A stretch of DNA of 64,000 nt. It comes from Smithellaceae bacterium (GTDB lineage Bacteria; Desulfobacterota; Syntrophia; Syntrophales; Smithellaceae). The stretch's first letter is position 1; the number at the start of each line of letters is the position of its first letter. Made by a program: the position numbers and the translations under genes. Shown in pieces: positions 31,111 through 41,282 of the stretch. The stretch spans positions 1 through 64,000 of the forward strand of contig JAUYFM010000047.1 of the NCBI GenBank assembly GCA_030690945.1, given 5' to 3'. The notes below the pieces were generated by a model that was given only the letters and a program-made list of their open reading frames with translations, was not told the origin of the DNA and made no database searches.

Positions 31111-31286
31111 AATCCAACCTCCGGATGGTAGATTTAACTCTGATCAATTTACGGTGGCGTTTTTATCATGAATGGTATGGTTAGGCAAGATGGAAATAGA
31201 TGATTATTAAGATAAACTTTTACTTGATTTAATGGGATTCATCATTTAGATAAGATAGTTTATTGAAGTTAGCGGATTAAACAATA

Positions 31287-31673
31287 ATGAAGGGTAATAT
31301 GATTGAACTGAATTTTAATAAATCTGACGGGTTGGTTCCGGCCATTGTTCAAGATGCTGAATCAAAAGACGTATTGATGCTGGCGTATATGAACAAGGCC
31401 TCGTGGGAGGCTACTGTGCAAACCGGCAAGGCGACTTTTTGGAGCAGATCGCGGCAAAAACTGTGGCTGAAAGGTGAAAGTTCCGGCCATGTTCAGATGA
31501 TAAAAAATATTTATATAGATTGTGACGAAGACACGATCTTATTGCAGGTGGAGCAACTGGGCGGCGCGGCCTGCCACACGGGGCATCGATCCTGTTTTTA
31601 CCGGAAACTCGAAGGCGGTGATTTTGTTGTTGTAGGCGAAAAGATTTTTGATCCAGAGGATGTATATAAATGA
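31287..31673 (+). CDS. hisI: Phosphoribosyl-AMP cyclohydrolase
   Basis: [40 protein letters not shown]. Confidence 0.95.
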   Translation: MKGNMIELNFNKSDGLVPAIVQDAESKDVLMLAYMNKASWEATVQTGKATFWSRSRQKLWLKGESSGHVQMIKNIYIDCDEDTILLQVEQLGGAACHTGHRSCFYRKLEGGDFVVVGEKIFDPEDVYK

Positions 31674-32542
31674 ATATCTTAAAATTAGGTATACCCAAGG
31701 GAAGCCTGGAAAATAATACGGTTGATTTATTCAAAAAAGCCGGCTGGCGAATTACATACGACAGCCGCAGTTACTTTCCCGATATCGATGACCCGGAAAT
31801 CAACTGCACACTGGTGCGGGCGCAGGAAATGTCCCGTTATGTCGAAGACGGCCATCTGGATCTGGGGCTGACCGGTATTGACTGGATTATGGAGAATAAC
31901 TCCGATGTGGTGGTGGTGCAGGATCTGGTCTATTCCAAGGTCTCCACGCGTCAGGCGCGCTGGGTGCTGGTGGTGCGCGATGATTCGCCGATCCGTTCGA
32001 TTGAAGACATGGAAGGCAAACATATTTCGACTGAGCTGGTTGATTTTACCAGACGATATTTTGCTGAAAAAAACATCAAGGTCAGTGTGGAATTTTCCTG
32101 GGGCGCCACCGAGGCAAAGGTTGTGGACGGCCTGGTCGATGCGGTTGTCGAAGTCACGGAAACGGGATCAACTATCCGCGCCAATAAATTACGAATCGTC
32201 CATGAACTGATGAGAACCAATACGCAGTTGATTGCCAATCGCGCGGCATGGAATGATTCGTGGAAGCGCAAAAAAATAGAGCAGATTCGGACATTGCTGA
32301 CCGGGTCGCTTTTGGCGATGGGCAAAGTCGGATTGAAACTCAACGTGTCTAAGGAAAACCTTGATCGCGTGATGAAGCTTCTGCCGTCGCTCAAGGCTCC
32401 GACCATTTCCAGCCTCTATTCCGAAGAATGGTTTGCCATTGAGTCCGTGATTGATACAGGCGTTGTGCGTGATTTGATTCCGCAGTTGCTGGATGCGGGA
32501 GCCGAAGGCATTATTGAATATCCCTTGAATAAAGTCATATAA
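31670..32542 (+). CDS. hisG: ATP phosphoribosyltransferase (long form)
   Basis: [54 protein letters not shown]. Confidence 0.94.
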   Translation: MNILKLGIPKGSLENNTVDLFKKAGWRITYDSRSYFPDIDDPEINCTLVRAQEMSRYVEDGHLDLGLTGIDWIMENNSDVVVVQDLVYSKVSTRQARWVLVVRDDSPIRSIEDMEGKHISTELVDFTRRYFAEKNIKVSVEFSWGATEAKVVDGLVDAVVEVTETGSTIRANKLRIVHELMRTNTQLIANRAAWNDSWKRKKIEQIRTLLTGSLLAMGKVGLKLNVSKENLDRVMKLLPSLKAPTISSLYSEEWFAIESVIDTGVVRDLIPQLLDAGAEGIIEYPLNKVI

Positions 32543-32555
32543 TCCGGAGGGCAGT

Positions 32556-33146
32556 ATGACCAGAAAAGCAAAGATTGTCCGTAAAACGACAGAAACGGAT
32601 ATCGAGCTGGACATTGATTTGGATAAATCCGTCGGCAGTAAGATCGATACGACCGTTCCTTTTCTGAATCACATGCTGGAACTCTTTGTCCGTCATGGTC
32701 AGTTCAAGCTCGTGATTAAAAGCAAAGGCGATACGGAAATCGACGATCATCATCTGGTTGAAGATCTGGGCATTTGCCTGGGGCAGGCGGTTGGGCAGGC
32801 GTTGGGTAAAAAGATCGGTATCCATCGCTACGGTTCTGCGTCCGTGCCAATGGACGAGTGCTTGTGCCGGGTGGACATGGATATTTCCGGCCGCCCCTAC
32901 CTGATTTACAAGGTCCGGTATGAGCGCCGGAAAATCGGCGGATTTGATCCGGCGCTGGTCAAGGAGTTTTTTAAGGCTTTTACCGATCACAGCGGTATCA
33001 CCTTGCACATTAATCTTGCGTATGGCAGCAACAGCCACCATATTATCGAAGCAGTTTTTAAAGCCTTTGCTCGGGCATTGAGGCAGGCCGTGAATATCAA
33101 CCCGGAAATTTCAGGCGTTCTATCCACCAAAGGTACGCTTTCATAG
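32556..33146 (+). CDS. hisB: Imidazoleglycerol-phosphate dehydratase
   Basis: FLNHMLELFVRHG, DDHHLVEDLGICLGQA, SNSHHIIEAVFKAFARALR. Confidence 0.95.
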   Translation: MTRKAKIVRKTTETDIELDIDLDKSVGSKIDTTVPFLNHMLELFVRHGQFKLVIKSKGDTEIDDHHLVEDLGICLGQAVGQALGKKIGIHRYGSASVPMDECLCRVDMDISGRPYLIYKVRYERRKIGGFDPALVKEFFKAFTDHSGITLHINLAYGSNSHHIIEAVFKAFARALRQAVNINPEISGVLSTKGTLS

Positions 33147-33163
33147 AAAGACGAGGTTTAAAA

Positions 33164-33847
33164 TTGCTGAGTATTCTCTGGATAAGAAAAGTCGGTTGCG
33201 CCATATTGCTTTTGACCTTTGTTGTCTTTGCTCCATATACCCTTTGGGCGCAGGGAACGGTAACGTCCGTCGATAAAACTGTAACGCGTCTGGCGGTGAT
33301 TCCTTTTCAGGCGGTGGTGCCCCAAGACACATCGTCAACTGTCCGATGTCCGATTTGCAGCAGTGTTAATTCCAGCGGAAGCATTGTCAAAGGCGCCGAA
33401 AAAAAAGCCGAAGAAATATTTATCGATAAGTTGAGGGATTTGAAAGATGTGGAAATCATCCCTTCGGAAAGAGTGGCGGGCGTCTATCAACGGACTTCAA
33501 CGGATTTTCTGAAGCAACCCTTATTGCAGGTTATGCTAAGGGCCGGAAGTGAATTACGCGCGGATGTGATCGCGGTCGGCTATGTTTATCGTTATCGTGA
33601 AAGAGTGGGCTATGACTATTCTGCGGAGCACCCCGCATCTGTCGCTTTTGAAATTCACCTGATTTCCGTCAAGGACGGCAGCACGCTGTGGCGTGGTATT
33701 TTTGATAAAACGCAAAAATCGTTAATGGAAGACGTCTTCCAGGTATCTTCTTTTTTTAAAGGCGGTGCCAAGTGGTTGACCGCGCGCGAATTGACGAAGT
33801 TAGGCGTTGACGAGGTTTTTTCAACGTTTTCCGGCTTTGAGCCCTAA
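33164..33847 (+). CDS. Secreted conserved hypothetical protein
   Basis: Signal peptide (...FAPYTLWAQG), CPIC pair, 227 aa. Confidence 0.65.
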   Translation: MLSILWIRKVGCAILLLTFVVFAPYTLWAQGTVTSVDKTVTRLAVIPFQAVVPQDTSSTVRCPICSSVNSSGSIVKGAEKKAEEIFIDKLRDLKDVEIIPSERVAGVYQRTSTDFLKQPLLQVMLRAGSELRADVIAVGYVYRYRERVGYDYSAEHPASVAFEIHLISVKDGSTLWRGIFDKTQKSLMEDVFQVSSFFKGGAKWLTARELTKLGVDEVFSTFSGFEP

Positions 33848-33933
33848 TTGGAATATGAGCGCGATACTATTTTTCTTCTTTGCGGAATATCTCAAACTGA
33901 TATTCTGAACTTTTCCCACGAAGGAGTTTTAAT

Positions 33934-34665
33934 TTGTTCATCATCCCGGCGGTTGATATAAAAAATGGACAATGTGTCCGTCTGGCGCAGGGCGATTTTG
34001 ACCGCGTGACGGTCTATGCCGAGAATCCCGCGGACATGGCGCGACTCTGGGCTCAAAAAGGAGCTAAGCGGATTCATATTGTTGATCTGGATGGCTCGGT
34101 TGCCGGAATGCCACGCAACGCACCCATTATTCTTGATATTGCAAAATCGGTTTCCGTGCCGATTGAGGTTGGTGGCGGTGTCCGTAATATGGAGACGATC
34201 AACTATTATCTGGAAAATGGCGTATCGAGCGTTATCCTGGGCACGGCAGCCATCCAGGATGAAGACTTTGTAAAGAAGGCGGCTCAAACCCATCCCGGAA
34301 AAATTATTCTGGGTATTGACGCACTGAGCGGCCAGGTGGCGGTTCGGGGCTGGACGCAAAAGACCAGCCAAAACGCGGTTGAACTGGCGCGGCGCTACGA
34401 AGATTGTGGGATTCAGGCCATTATCTATACAGATATTCAGCGTGACGGCATGGAAACGGGCGTCAATGTGGAGGCGACCAGGGCGCTGGCCAAAGCCGTG
34501 TCGATTCCGGTGATTGCTTCCGGCGGCGTGGCGACGCTGGCTGATATTGATGCTTTGCTTTCCGTTAAAGACTGTTCGTTCTATGGCGTGATTGTCGGCC
34601 GCGCGCTCTACACGGGCGCGATGGCGCTGGAAGACGCGATAGCCAAGACCGAACAGACCTCATAG
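33934..34665 (+). CDS. hisA: Phosphoribosylformimino-5-aminoimidazole carboxamide ribotide isomerase
   Basis: FIIPAVDIKNGQCVRLAQGDFDRVTVYAENP, GGGVRNMETI. Confidence 0.95.
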   Translation: MFIIPAVDIKNGQCVRLAQGDFDRVTVYAENPADMARLWAQKGAKRIHIVDLDGSVAGMPRNAPIILDIAKSVSVPIEVGGGVRNMETINYYLENGVSSVILGTAAIQDEDFVKKAAQTHPGKIILGIDALSGQVAVRGWTQKTSQNAVELARRYEDCGIQAIIYTDIQRDGMETGVNVEATRALAKAVSIPVIASGGVATLADIDALLSVKDCSFYGVIVGRALYTGAMALEDAIAKTEQTS

Positions 34666-34685
34666 AATCGGAGGGAAGGGAAAAT

Positions 34686-35027
34686 ATGGCAGATTGTCTG
34701 TTTTGTAAAATTGTCAAAGGGGAGATTCCCTGCACGAAAGTTTACGAAGACGATGCCGTTCTGGCGTTTGATGATATCCATCCGATGGCGCCTGTGCATG
34801 TTATTGTCATTCCGAAAAGACATGTTTCGACGCTGATGGATGTCGATGCAAACACGGATATTGCCGGGCGTCTCATTGCAGCCGCGCAAAATGTTGCTAA
34901 AATAAAAAAGGTAGCCGCGGGCGGATTCCGCGCGGTCATGAACTGCAATGCCGACGGAGGACAGGTGGTGTTTCATCTGCACATGCATCTGCTCGGCGGC
35001 AGGAAACTGGAAGATCAGTTAGGCTAA
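34686..35027 (+). CDS. HIT family protein
   Basis: CLFCKIVKGEIPCTKVYEDDAVLAFDDIHP ... VVFHLHMHLLGGR. Confidence 0.93.
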   Translation: MADCLFCKIVKGEIPCTKVYEDDAVLAFDDIHPMAPVHVIVIPKRHVSTLMDVDANTDIAGRLIAAAQNVAKIKKVAAGGFRAVMNCNADGGQVVFHLHMHLLGGRKLEDQLG

Positions 35028-35041
35028 TTCGAGGTAAAAAA

Positions 35042-35488
35042 ATGGATATTAATAATAAATTAAATAAGGACATGGTGACGGCGGCAAAAGCCAAAGATAA
35101 AATCAGACTGTCCGCAATCCGGATGCTGAAAACAGCGCTGCACAATAAGGAAATCGATCTAATGCGCCCGCTCAATGAAACAGAAACCATGCAGATTCTG
35201 TCCGTGCTTACGAAGCAGAGAAAAGATTCCATTGAACAGTTCGCCAAAGGCGGAAGAACGGATCTGGTGGAAAAAGAAGAAGCGGAATTGAAAATCCTGC
35301 AGGAATTCATGCCTGCGCAAATGTCGGATGAAGATGTGGAAGTGCTCATTAAAAAAGTGATCGCTGACATGGGCGCTGCTTCCATCAAAGATATGGGCAA
35401 AGTGATGAAGGTGTTGATGCCGCAGATCACCGGCAAGGCGGATGGAAAAGCCGCCGGCGAAAAAGTGAAAGCACTTTTATCTCAATAA
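35042..35488 (+). CDS. GatB/YqeY domain-containing protein
   Basis: IRLSAIRMLKTALHNKEIDL, ILQEFMPAQMSDEDVEVLIK. Confidence 0.92.
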   Translation: MDINNKLNKDMVTAAKAKDKIRLSAIRMLKTALHNKEIDLMRPLNETETMQILSVLTKQRKDSIEQFAKGGRTDLVEKEEAELKILQEFMPAQMSDEDVEVLIKKVIADMGAASIKDMGKVMKVLMPQITGKADGKAAGEKVKALLSQ

Positions 35489-35543
35489 GGTCTGATCTAT
35501 ACGAATTTGACGAAAAAACTTAAAACAGGCAAGGCAATCATTC

Positions 35544-37307
35544 GTGCGTTTTGATGACAGTAAGATTGAAGAAATTAAAAGCAGGGTGGACATTGTCGAG
35601 CTTGCCTCCGAATATCTGACTTTAAAAAAGGCAGGCAGGAATTATTTAGGGCTCTGTCCTTTCCATCAGGAAAAAACGCCTTCGTTTACCGTCAACCGCG
35701 AAAAACAGATTTTTTACTGTTTTGGTTGCGGAGAGGGCGGCAATGTCATCACCTTGCTGATGAAAATTGCCAATAAAAGTTTCCCCGAAGCTATTAAACA
35801 TCTGGCGGAAAAAACAGGTGTTATCCTGCCGGTTCGGACCTTCGGCCGGGAAGGGCATGAAAAAGATTCCCTGCACGATGAGATTATTAATTTGAATTTA
35901 AGGGCGGCGCAGCAGTTTTCGCGCAATCTATCGTCCCCGGCAGGTAAAATCGCTCGGGATTATTTACTCAAAAGAGCCGTTACCGATGAAACCATTAAGC
36001 AATTCCGGTTGGGGTATGTGCCGGATACCTGGCGCTCCTTGACGGATTATATCGAAGGCAGCGGCTTATCTTTGAAGTTGGCCGAACAGGCCGGCCTGAT
36101 CATTGCCGGTAAAGAGGGGGGCTTTTATGACCGCTTCCGCGGCAGATTGATATTTCCAATTGAAAACGTATTCGGGGAAATCGTTGCCTTTGGCGGCCGG
36201 ATTTTGGGTGAAGGCGATCCAAAATATCTTAATTCACCGGAATCACCCGTCTATATTAAAGGGAAAAATTTATACGGACTGCAAAAGGCCAAAGAGGCGA
36301 TTCGTCAGAGCGGTTTTTGCCTGATTGTAGAAGGGTATTTTGATGCCATATCATTGTGGAATGCGGGCGTCCGCAATGTCGTCGCCACATTAGGCACCGC
36401 CTTGACCCGAGATCATCTGGAGCTTTTACGCCGTTATACCCAGGATGTTGTGGCTCTATTCGATCCCGATACGGCCGGACGAAAAGCACTGGACCGCTCT
36501 TTGGAGCTGTTTTTAGGGGCGAACATGCGCGCCCGGGCTTTAATTCTTCCCGAGGGCTGCGATCCGGACGACTATGTTAAAAAATACGGCAAGGATAAAA
36601 TCGAAGAATTAATTGCCATTGCGCCTTCCATCAGTGATTATTATATTGATAACGTTCTGGGAGATAGTAAGACGTTTGAAGAAAGCCGTGATCTGGTAAA
36701 GACGGCAATGGAATTCGTCAATAAAATCAGTGACGAAATCGAAAAGAACCTTTTCATCAAACGTATTGCGGAAAAATTGGGTATTGATCAGGCATTGCTG
36801 AAAAGGGAGGTTCATCGTAAAGAGGTTCATATCAAGCCCAAATCGGTCAGCCCGAAGCAAGATGTGAAAATAATCATGAATCCTCTGGAAATCAATCTAA
36901 TACGGCTTTTGCTGGAATATCCCCAAAAAGCGATACAGATAGAGGATGAAGAAATATTGGATTATTTTATGGAGCCTGAGCTCAAGACTCTGGGTAAAAA
37001 AATTGTTCAGGCCTATAAACTACTTGGATACATTGATATTAATGTCATTTTGTCTGCCGACGAAGAGAAGGCGCTCAGGAATAATATTTATGAATTAAGA
37101 ATTAATGCGCCAACAACCGATGACAACATGGTGGATCGCAATTTCTCCGACAATATTCGAGGAATCAAGAAGAAATGGTATAAAGAACAGCATCGGCAGC
37201 TCAAGTTGAAACTGGCTCAAGCTCAGGAAAACGGTAACGAGGATTTGCTGCAAAAATACGTATATGAAAAACAGAGTTTGATGGCTCAAGAAAAAGAGCT
37301 ACGTTAA
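35544..37307 (+). CDS. dnaG: DNA primase
   Basis: YLGLCPFHQEKTPSFTVNREKQIFYCFGCGEGGNVI. Confidence 0.95.
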   Translation: MRFDDSKIEEIKSRVDIVELASEYLTLKKAGRNYLGLCPFHQEKTPSFTVNREKQIFYCFGCGEGGNVITLLMKIANKSFPEAIKHLAEKTGVILPVRTFGREGHEKDSLHDEIINLNLRAAQQFSRNLSSPAGKIARDYLLKRAVTDETIKQFRLGYVPDTWRSLTDYIEGSGLSLKLAEQAGLIIAGKEGGFYDRFRGRLIFPIENVFGEIVAFGGRILGEGDPKYLNSPESPVYIKGKNLYGLQKAKEAIRQSGFCLIVEGYFDAISLWNAGVRNVVATLGTALTRDHLELLRRYTQDVVALFDPDTAGRKALDRSLELFLGANMRARALILPEGCDPDDYVKKYGKDKIEELIAIAPSISDYYIDNVLGDSKTFEESRDLVKTAMEFVNKISDEIEKNLFIKRIAEKLGIDQALLKREVHRKEVHIKPKSVSPKQDVKIIMNPLEINLIRLLLEYPQKAIQIEDEEILDYFMEPELKTLGKKIVQAYKLLGYIDINVILSADEEKALRNNIYELRINAPTTDDNMVDRNFSDNIRGIKKKWYKEQHRQLKLKLAQAQENGNEDLLQKYVYEKQSLMAQEKELR

Positions 37308-37334
37308 TAAATAATACAGTTTGGGGGATGCCAA

Positions 37335-39083
37335 ATGGCCAAAGAAATACAATCCGATGAATTTAAGAAATTACTTTCTCTGGGAGAAGAAAAAGGGTTT
37401 TTGACCTACGATGATGTCAATGACATGCTGCCGCCGGACGTCAATTCGTCTGATCAAATAGATGATATTATTATGTTATTTGGAGAAAAGAATATTGATA
37501 TCATCGATATCGAACAGGGTGAAAAGCTGGTGGTTAAAAAGCCGGTGGAAGATGTCCTGCCGTCAAAATTTCCTGAGGCGCTGGCGCTCGCTCCCGGCGC
37601 GGGCAAGACCGGGGACCCGGTAAAGATGTATTTGCGTGAGATGGGACTGGTTTCGCTTTTGAGCCGTGAAGGCGAAGTGGAGATCGCTAAAAAAATCGAA
37701 GAGGGCGCCCGTGAAACCATGTGGGCCATTTTCAGTTTAAGCGTTTCAATTGCAGAAGTACTGAGTATTGGTGAAAAACTGGAATCCGGCGAGATTCGTG
37801 TCAAAAACGTAGTGGATAATATTGAAGACGAAGAAGGATTCATGGAGGAGGACGAGCATAAAGAGAGAGTGCGCAAGTTGATTGCTCGAATTCGCCTTTT
37901 TAGCGATCGAAACAAAGTTTTGCGAGAGAAACTCAAATCCAAAACCATGAAACCCAAGCAGCGGGAATTATTGACGGCGGAATCGGAAAAAAACGCAAAG
38001 AATATTATCACGCTTTGCCGGAAAATCCGTTTCAGCAAAAAACAAATGCACCGTTTTATTGCACGGCTGAGATTTTTTACGGATGAAATTGAAAGATCCG
38101 AACGTGTGATTAATCAGTTTAAAAGGGAATCAGGCTTGACGCTCACGCAAATGGAAAAAGCCTGGTCTCAAATGAAGAAATCCAAACTCGATGAGAAGCG
38201 AGCCGCGAAGGAAGCGAAAGTTTCTATTGATTGGTTACATCGGAGCCATGAGGCCATTGCGGAAGCACAAAAACGGATAAAACACATTGCCAAGGATGTG
38301 GGTATTCCGACAGCCACATTAAAGAATGTGGTCGACTCCATCGAAGACGGCGAAGCCAAGGCTGAAATTGCCAAAAGAAAGCTGGTGGAAGCCAATCTGC
38401 GGTTGGTCGTCAGCATTGCCAAGAAGTACACTAATCGCGGCTTGCAGTTTCTGGATCTGATTCAGGAAGGCAATATCGGATTGATGAAAGCGGTTGATAA
38501 ATTTGAATATCAGCGCGGCTACAAGTTTTCCACTTACGCGACATGGTGGATTCGGCAGGCTATTACGCGTGCCATTGCCGACCAGGCGCGTACGATTCGG
38601 ATTCCCGTCCATATGATTGAAACAATCAACAAACTGATTCGGACATCGCGCTACCTGGTGCAGGAATTGGGACGCGAACCGACCCCGGAGGAAATCGCCA
38701 ACAAAATGGAATATCCGCTGGAGAAGGTGCGGAAGGTTCTGAAAATTGCCAAAGAGCCGATTTCCCTGGAAACGCCGATCGGCGAGGAGGAGGACAGCCA
38801 TCTGGGTGATTTTATCGAAGACAAAAAAATCATGTCTCCTTCGGAAGCAACGATCAGCATGGATCTGGCGGATCAGACGCGTAAAATCCTGTCTACGCTC
38901 ACGCCGCGTGAAGAAAAGGTTCTGCGAATGCGTTTCGGGATTAGTGACCGTCTAAGCGCGGTTGGTCCGGATGAAGGTGTGCCGGTTGATATCGTAGAAT
39001 CCGACATCGAAGAGCCGGCAGTTATCGAAGAGGAACCGTCAAAAAAAGCAAAGAATTCCTCCCGGAAGCGCGCGGCAAAATAG
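37335..39083 (+). CDS. rpoD: RpoD-like sigma-70 factor apparently lacking region 4.2
   Basis: Region 2 [56 protein letters not shown]; region 4.1 [16 protein letters not shown], then non-sigma tail [46 protein letters not shown]. Confidence 0.85.
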   Translation: MAKEIQSDEFKKLLSLGEEKGFLTYDDVNDMLPPDVNSSDQIDDIIMLFGEKNIDIIDIEQGEKLVVKKPVEDVLPSKFPEALALAPGAGKTGDPVKMYLREMGLVSLLSREGEVEIAKKIEEGARETMWAIFSLSVSIAEVLSIGEKLESGEIRVKNVVDNIEDEEGFMEEDEHKERVRKLIARIRLFSDRNKVLREKLKSKTMKPKQRELLTAESEKNAKNIITLCRKIRFSKKQMHRFIARLRFFTDEIERSERVINQFKRESGLTLTQMEKAWSQMKKSKLDEKRAAKEAKVSIDWLHRSHEAIAEAQKRIKHIAKDVGIPTATLKNVVDSIEDGEAKAEIAKRKLVEANLRLVVSIAKKYTNRGLQFLDLIQEGNIGLMKAVDKFEYQRGYKFSTYATWWIRQAITRAIADQARTIRIPVHMIETINKLIRTSRYLVQELGREPTPEEIANKMEYPLEKVRKVLKIAKEPISLETPIGEEEDSHLGDFIEDKKIMSPSEATISMDLADQTRKILSTLTPREEKVLRMRFGISDRLSAVGPDEGVPVDIVESDIEEPAVIEEEPSKKAKNSSRKRAAK

Positions 39084-39162
39084 TATTGACAAGCGCCGCA
39101 ATTGGGTATATTTCAACGAACCTTGATGCCGGTTTGATCCGCGCAAATGCTGAAAAAATGGC

Positions 39163-39238
39163 GGGCCTATAGCTCAATTGGTAGAGCCACCGGCTCATAA
39201 CCGGTAGGTCCCTGGTTCGATCCCAGGTGGGCCCACCA
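39163..39238 (+). tRNA. tRNA with CAU anticodon (possibly tRNA-Ile2, alternatively Met)
   Basis: Acceptor GGGCCTA/TGGGCCC, anticodon loop CTCATAA, T arm CCTGG-TTCGATC-CCAGG, encoded CCA. Confidence 0.92.
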
Positions 39239-39394
39239 AATTTCGCAAGAACGGAATCTCAATGATGAATAGAAAAACACGATTTTCACAAGCAAGGAGT
39301 TGTTGCGATACTGCCATTGATTTAATGGTTGTGATGAGACAAATCAAATTGTCATGTCACGGCTCACAGAATCAAGCACATAGCAAGGCTATCT

Positions 39395-39427
39395 GAAAAT
39401 GCACCCCCAACAGGTGCATTTTTTTTT
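39395..39427 (+). terminator. Rho-independent terminator downstream of the tRNA
   Basis: aaaaTGCACCcccaacaGGTGCAttttttttt. Confidence 0.75.
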
Positions 39428-39477
39428 AGTTGGACTCAAATTTCAGAAGCGAAGCGCGTTGAAATTTGAGTCCAACT
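39428..39477. repeat. Perfect 18-bp inverted repeat
   Basis: AGTTGGACTCAAATTTCA (39428-39445) / TGAAATTTGAGTCCAACT (39460-39477). Confidence 0.85.
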
Positions 39478-39600
39478 AATCCCGCGAGGCGGGGTTAGTT
39501 ACACCTTTGCAAAAGTGAAATGCAAGCGGAATTGGCAAGTCGAACTTATCCCGCGCAGCAAGGCGAAGCGGGGTTATTAAAGTAATAAAGGAGAAAATGT

Positions 39601-40320
39601 TTGAAAGAAAAATTATTGTTGTTAATCAGTTTACAGGAGTGTGATACGCAATTGGTCAAGCTTTCCTCTAAAAAGATTAAACTGCCGGAAAAGATTAGTA
39701 AGATGGAAGAGGACTTTCGGCTTTATCAGGAAAACGTTGAGCAGAATAAAAGAAAGTATGACGAACTCAAAGTTCGGCGCGCCGAATGTGAAACCAAGGT
39801 TAAAAAACTTAATGAAGGAATGATCAAAACCAAGGAAAGGCTGCTGGAGGTTAAGAATAACAAGGAATATCAGGCCATGCTCAAGGAAAATGAAACGGCC
39901 GAGAAGACGCGGGGCGATATTGAAACCCAGATCATTGCGCTCATGGAAGAAATGGATAAACTCTCCGTGCTGGTGAAAAATGATGAGGAAACTTTAAAGC
40001 AGGCTGGAATCAAGCACGAAGAGGAAAAGAAAATCATCGAGGATGATCTGAGTGCTGTGGACGCCGATACGGTGAACTGGGCTTCGAAACGTGATGGTTT
40101 GCAAAAGACAGTTCCTGCCGATCTTCTGGCCCAATACGAAAGAGTCAAAAAGCGCAATAACGGTGTCGGTGTGATATCCGTATGGAAAGCCGTCTGCAAC
40201 GGTTGCCAGATGAAGATTCCGCCGCAGCTGTATAACGAACTTCAGCGTTCCAATGATCTGCTCAGTTGTCCCAATTGTAACCGGATCATGTATTTTCAAA
40301 ATCAGGAAAAGTCCGCCTAG
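39601..40320 (+). CDS. Coiled-coil zinc-ribbon protein (C4-type, CT398-like)
   Basis: Long coiled coil then CNGCQMKIPPQLYNELQRSNDLLSCPNCNRIMYF. Confidence 0.88.
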   Translation: MKEKLLLLISLQECDTQLVKLSSKKIKLPEKISKMEEDFRLYQENVEQNKRKYDELKVRRAECETKVKKLNEGMIKTKERLLEVKNNKEYQAMLKENETAEKTRGDIETQIIALMEEMDKLSVLVKNDEETLKQAGIKHEEEKKIIEDDLSAVDADTVNWASKRDGLQKTVPADLLAQYERVKKRNNGVGVISVWKAVCNGCQMKIPPQLYNELQRSNDLLSCPNCNRIMYFQNQEKSA

Positions 40321-40327
40321 TCTTTTT

Positions 40328-40741
40328 ATGGAAAATAAAACGGTGAAGTTGTTCAGTGACGGGGCCTGCCGCGGCAACCCCGGTATTGGTGGGGCCGGCG
40401 CGGTGATCACCGATGCAGCGGACAATATTCTTTGGGAGGGCAAGGAGTATTTAGGTCACTGTACGAATAATATTGCCGAATATAAAGCACTGATTCTGGG
40501 ATTAAAAGGCGCGCAGGCACAAGGATTCAATCAATTGGATGTTTATCTGGATTCGGAGTTGTTGGCCAACCAGATTAATGGTTCCTACAAAGTAAAAAAT
40601 GAGAATCTGAAAATCTTAATGCAGGAAGTCCGCAGCCTGCTTTCTTCCTTTAAATCCATTCACGTCAAGCATGTTCTGCGATGTCACAACGCGCAAGCGG
40701 ATGAGCTGGCCAATTTGGCTATTGATGAGTATAAAGGTTAA
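40328..40741 (+). CDS. rnhA: Ribonuclease HI family protein
   Basis: VKLFSDGACRGNPGIGGAGAVI ... NNIAEYKALILGL. Confidence 0.9.
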   Translation: MENKTVKLFSDGACRGNPGIGGAGAVITDAADNILWEGKEYLGHCTNNIAEYKALILGLKGAQAQGFNQLDVYLDSELLANQINGSYKVKNENLKILMQEVRSLLSSFKSIHVKHVLRCHNAQADELANLAIDEYKG

Positions 40742-40834
40742 AGGCTGAAGTCCGAAGGTTAAAAAATAGAAATCATTTTTCACGAAGATATCTTGAAAGA
40801 AATCCAAATCAATTGTAAGCTGCTTTACAGGCCG

Positions 40835-41201
40835 GAGAAGATCAGATGATCGCGGGCAGATTATATCTGCCGGAGGAAAGTCCGAGCTCCACAGGGCAGG
40901 ATGGTCGCTAACGGCGACTGGGGGCGACCCTAAGGAAAGTGCCACAGAAAATATACCGCCCGTCGAATGACGGGTAAGGGTGAAATGGCGAGGTAAGAGC
41001 TCACCGCTTTTCCGGTGACGGAAAAGGCATGGTAAACCCCATCCGGAGCAAGACCAAATAGGAGAACGTTTAAGGGCGGCCCGCCTGATGTTCTCGGGTA
41101 GTGTCGCTAGAGGCGGCAGGCAACTGCCATCCCAGATGAATGATCATCGCTGCGTTAAGGGTAACCGAAGCGCGGAACAGAACTCGGCTTATGATCTTCT
41201 C
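40835..41201 (+). ncRNA. rnpB: RNase P RNA (bacterial class A)
   Basis: GAGGAAAGTCCGAGCTCCACAGGGCA core, AGAACTCGGCTTAT 3' core, P1 helix GAGAAGATCA/TGATCTTCTC. Confidence 0.95.
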
Positions 41202-41229
41202 TTGTGCCTGTTCTGATCCACATAATAAA

Positions 41230-41262
41230 AAAGGCCGAATTGAGAAATTCGGCCTTTTTTAT
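41230..41262. terminator. Rho-independent terminator
   Basis: GGCCGAAT-tgagaa-ATTCGGCC-TTTTTT. Confidence 0.9.
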
Positions 41263-41282
41263 TCGATGTAAAGCAACTTTAT

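Noticed and set aside
31287-34665. Complete histidine operon
   Set aside because: Only hisI, hisG, hisB and hisA are visible; hisH, hisF, hisD and hisC are not in this interval
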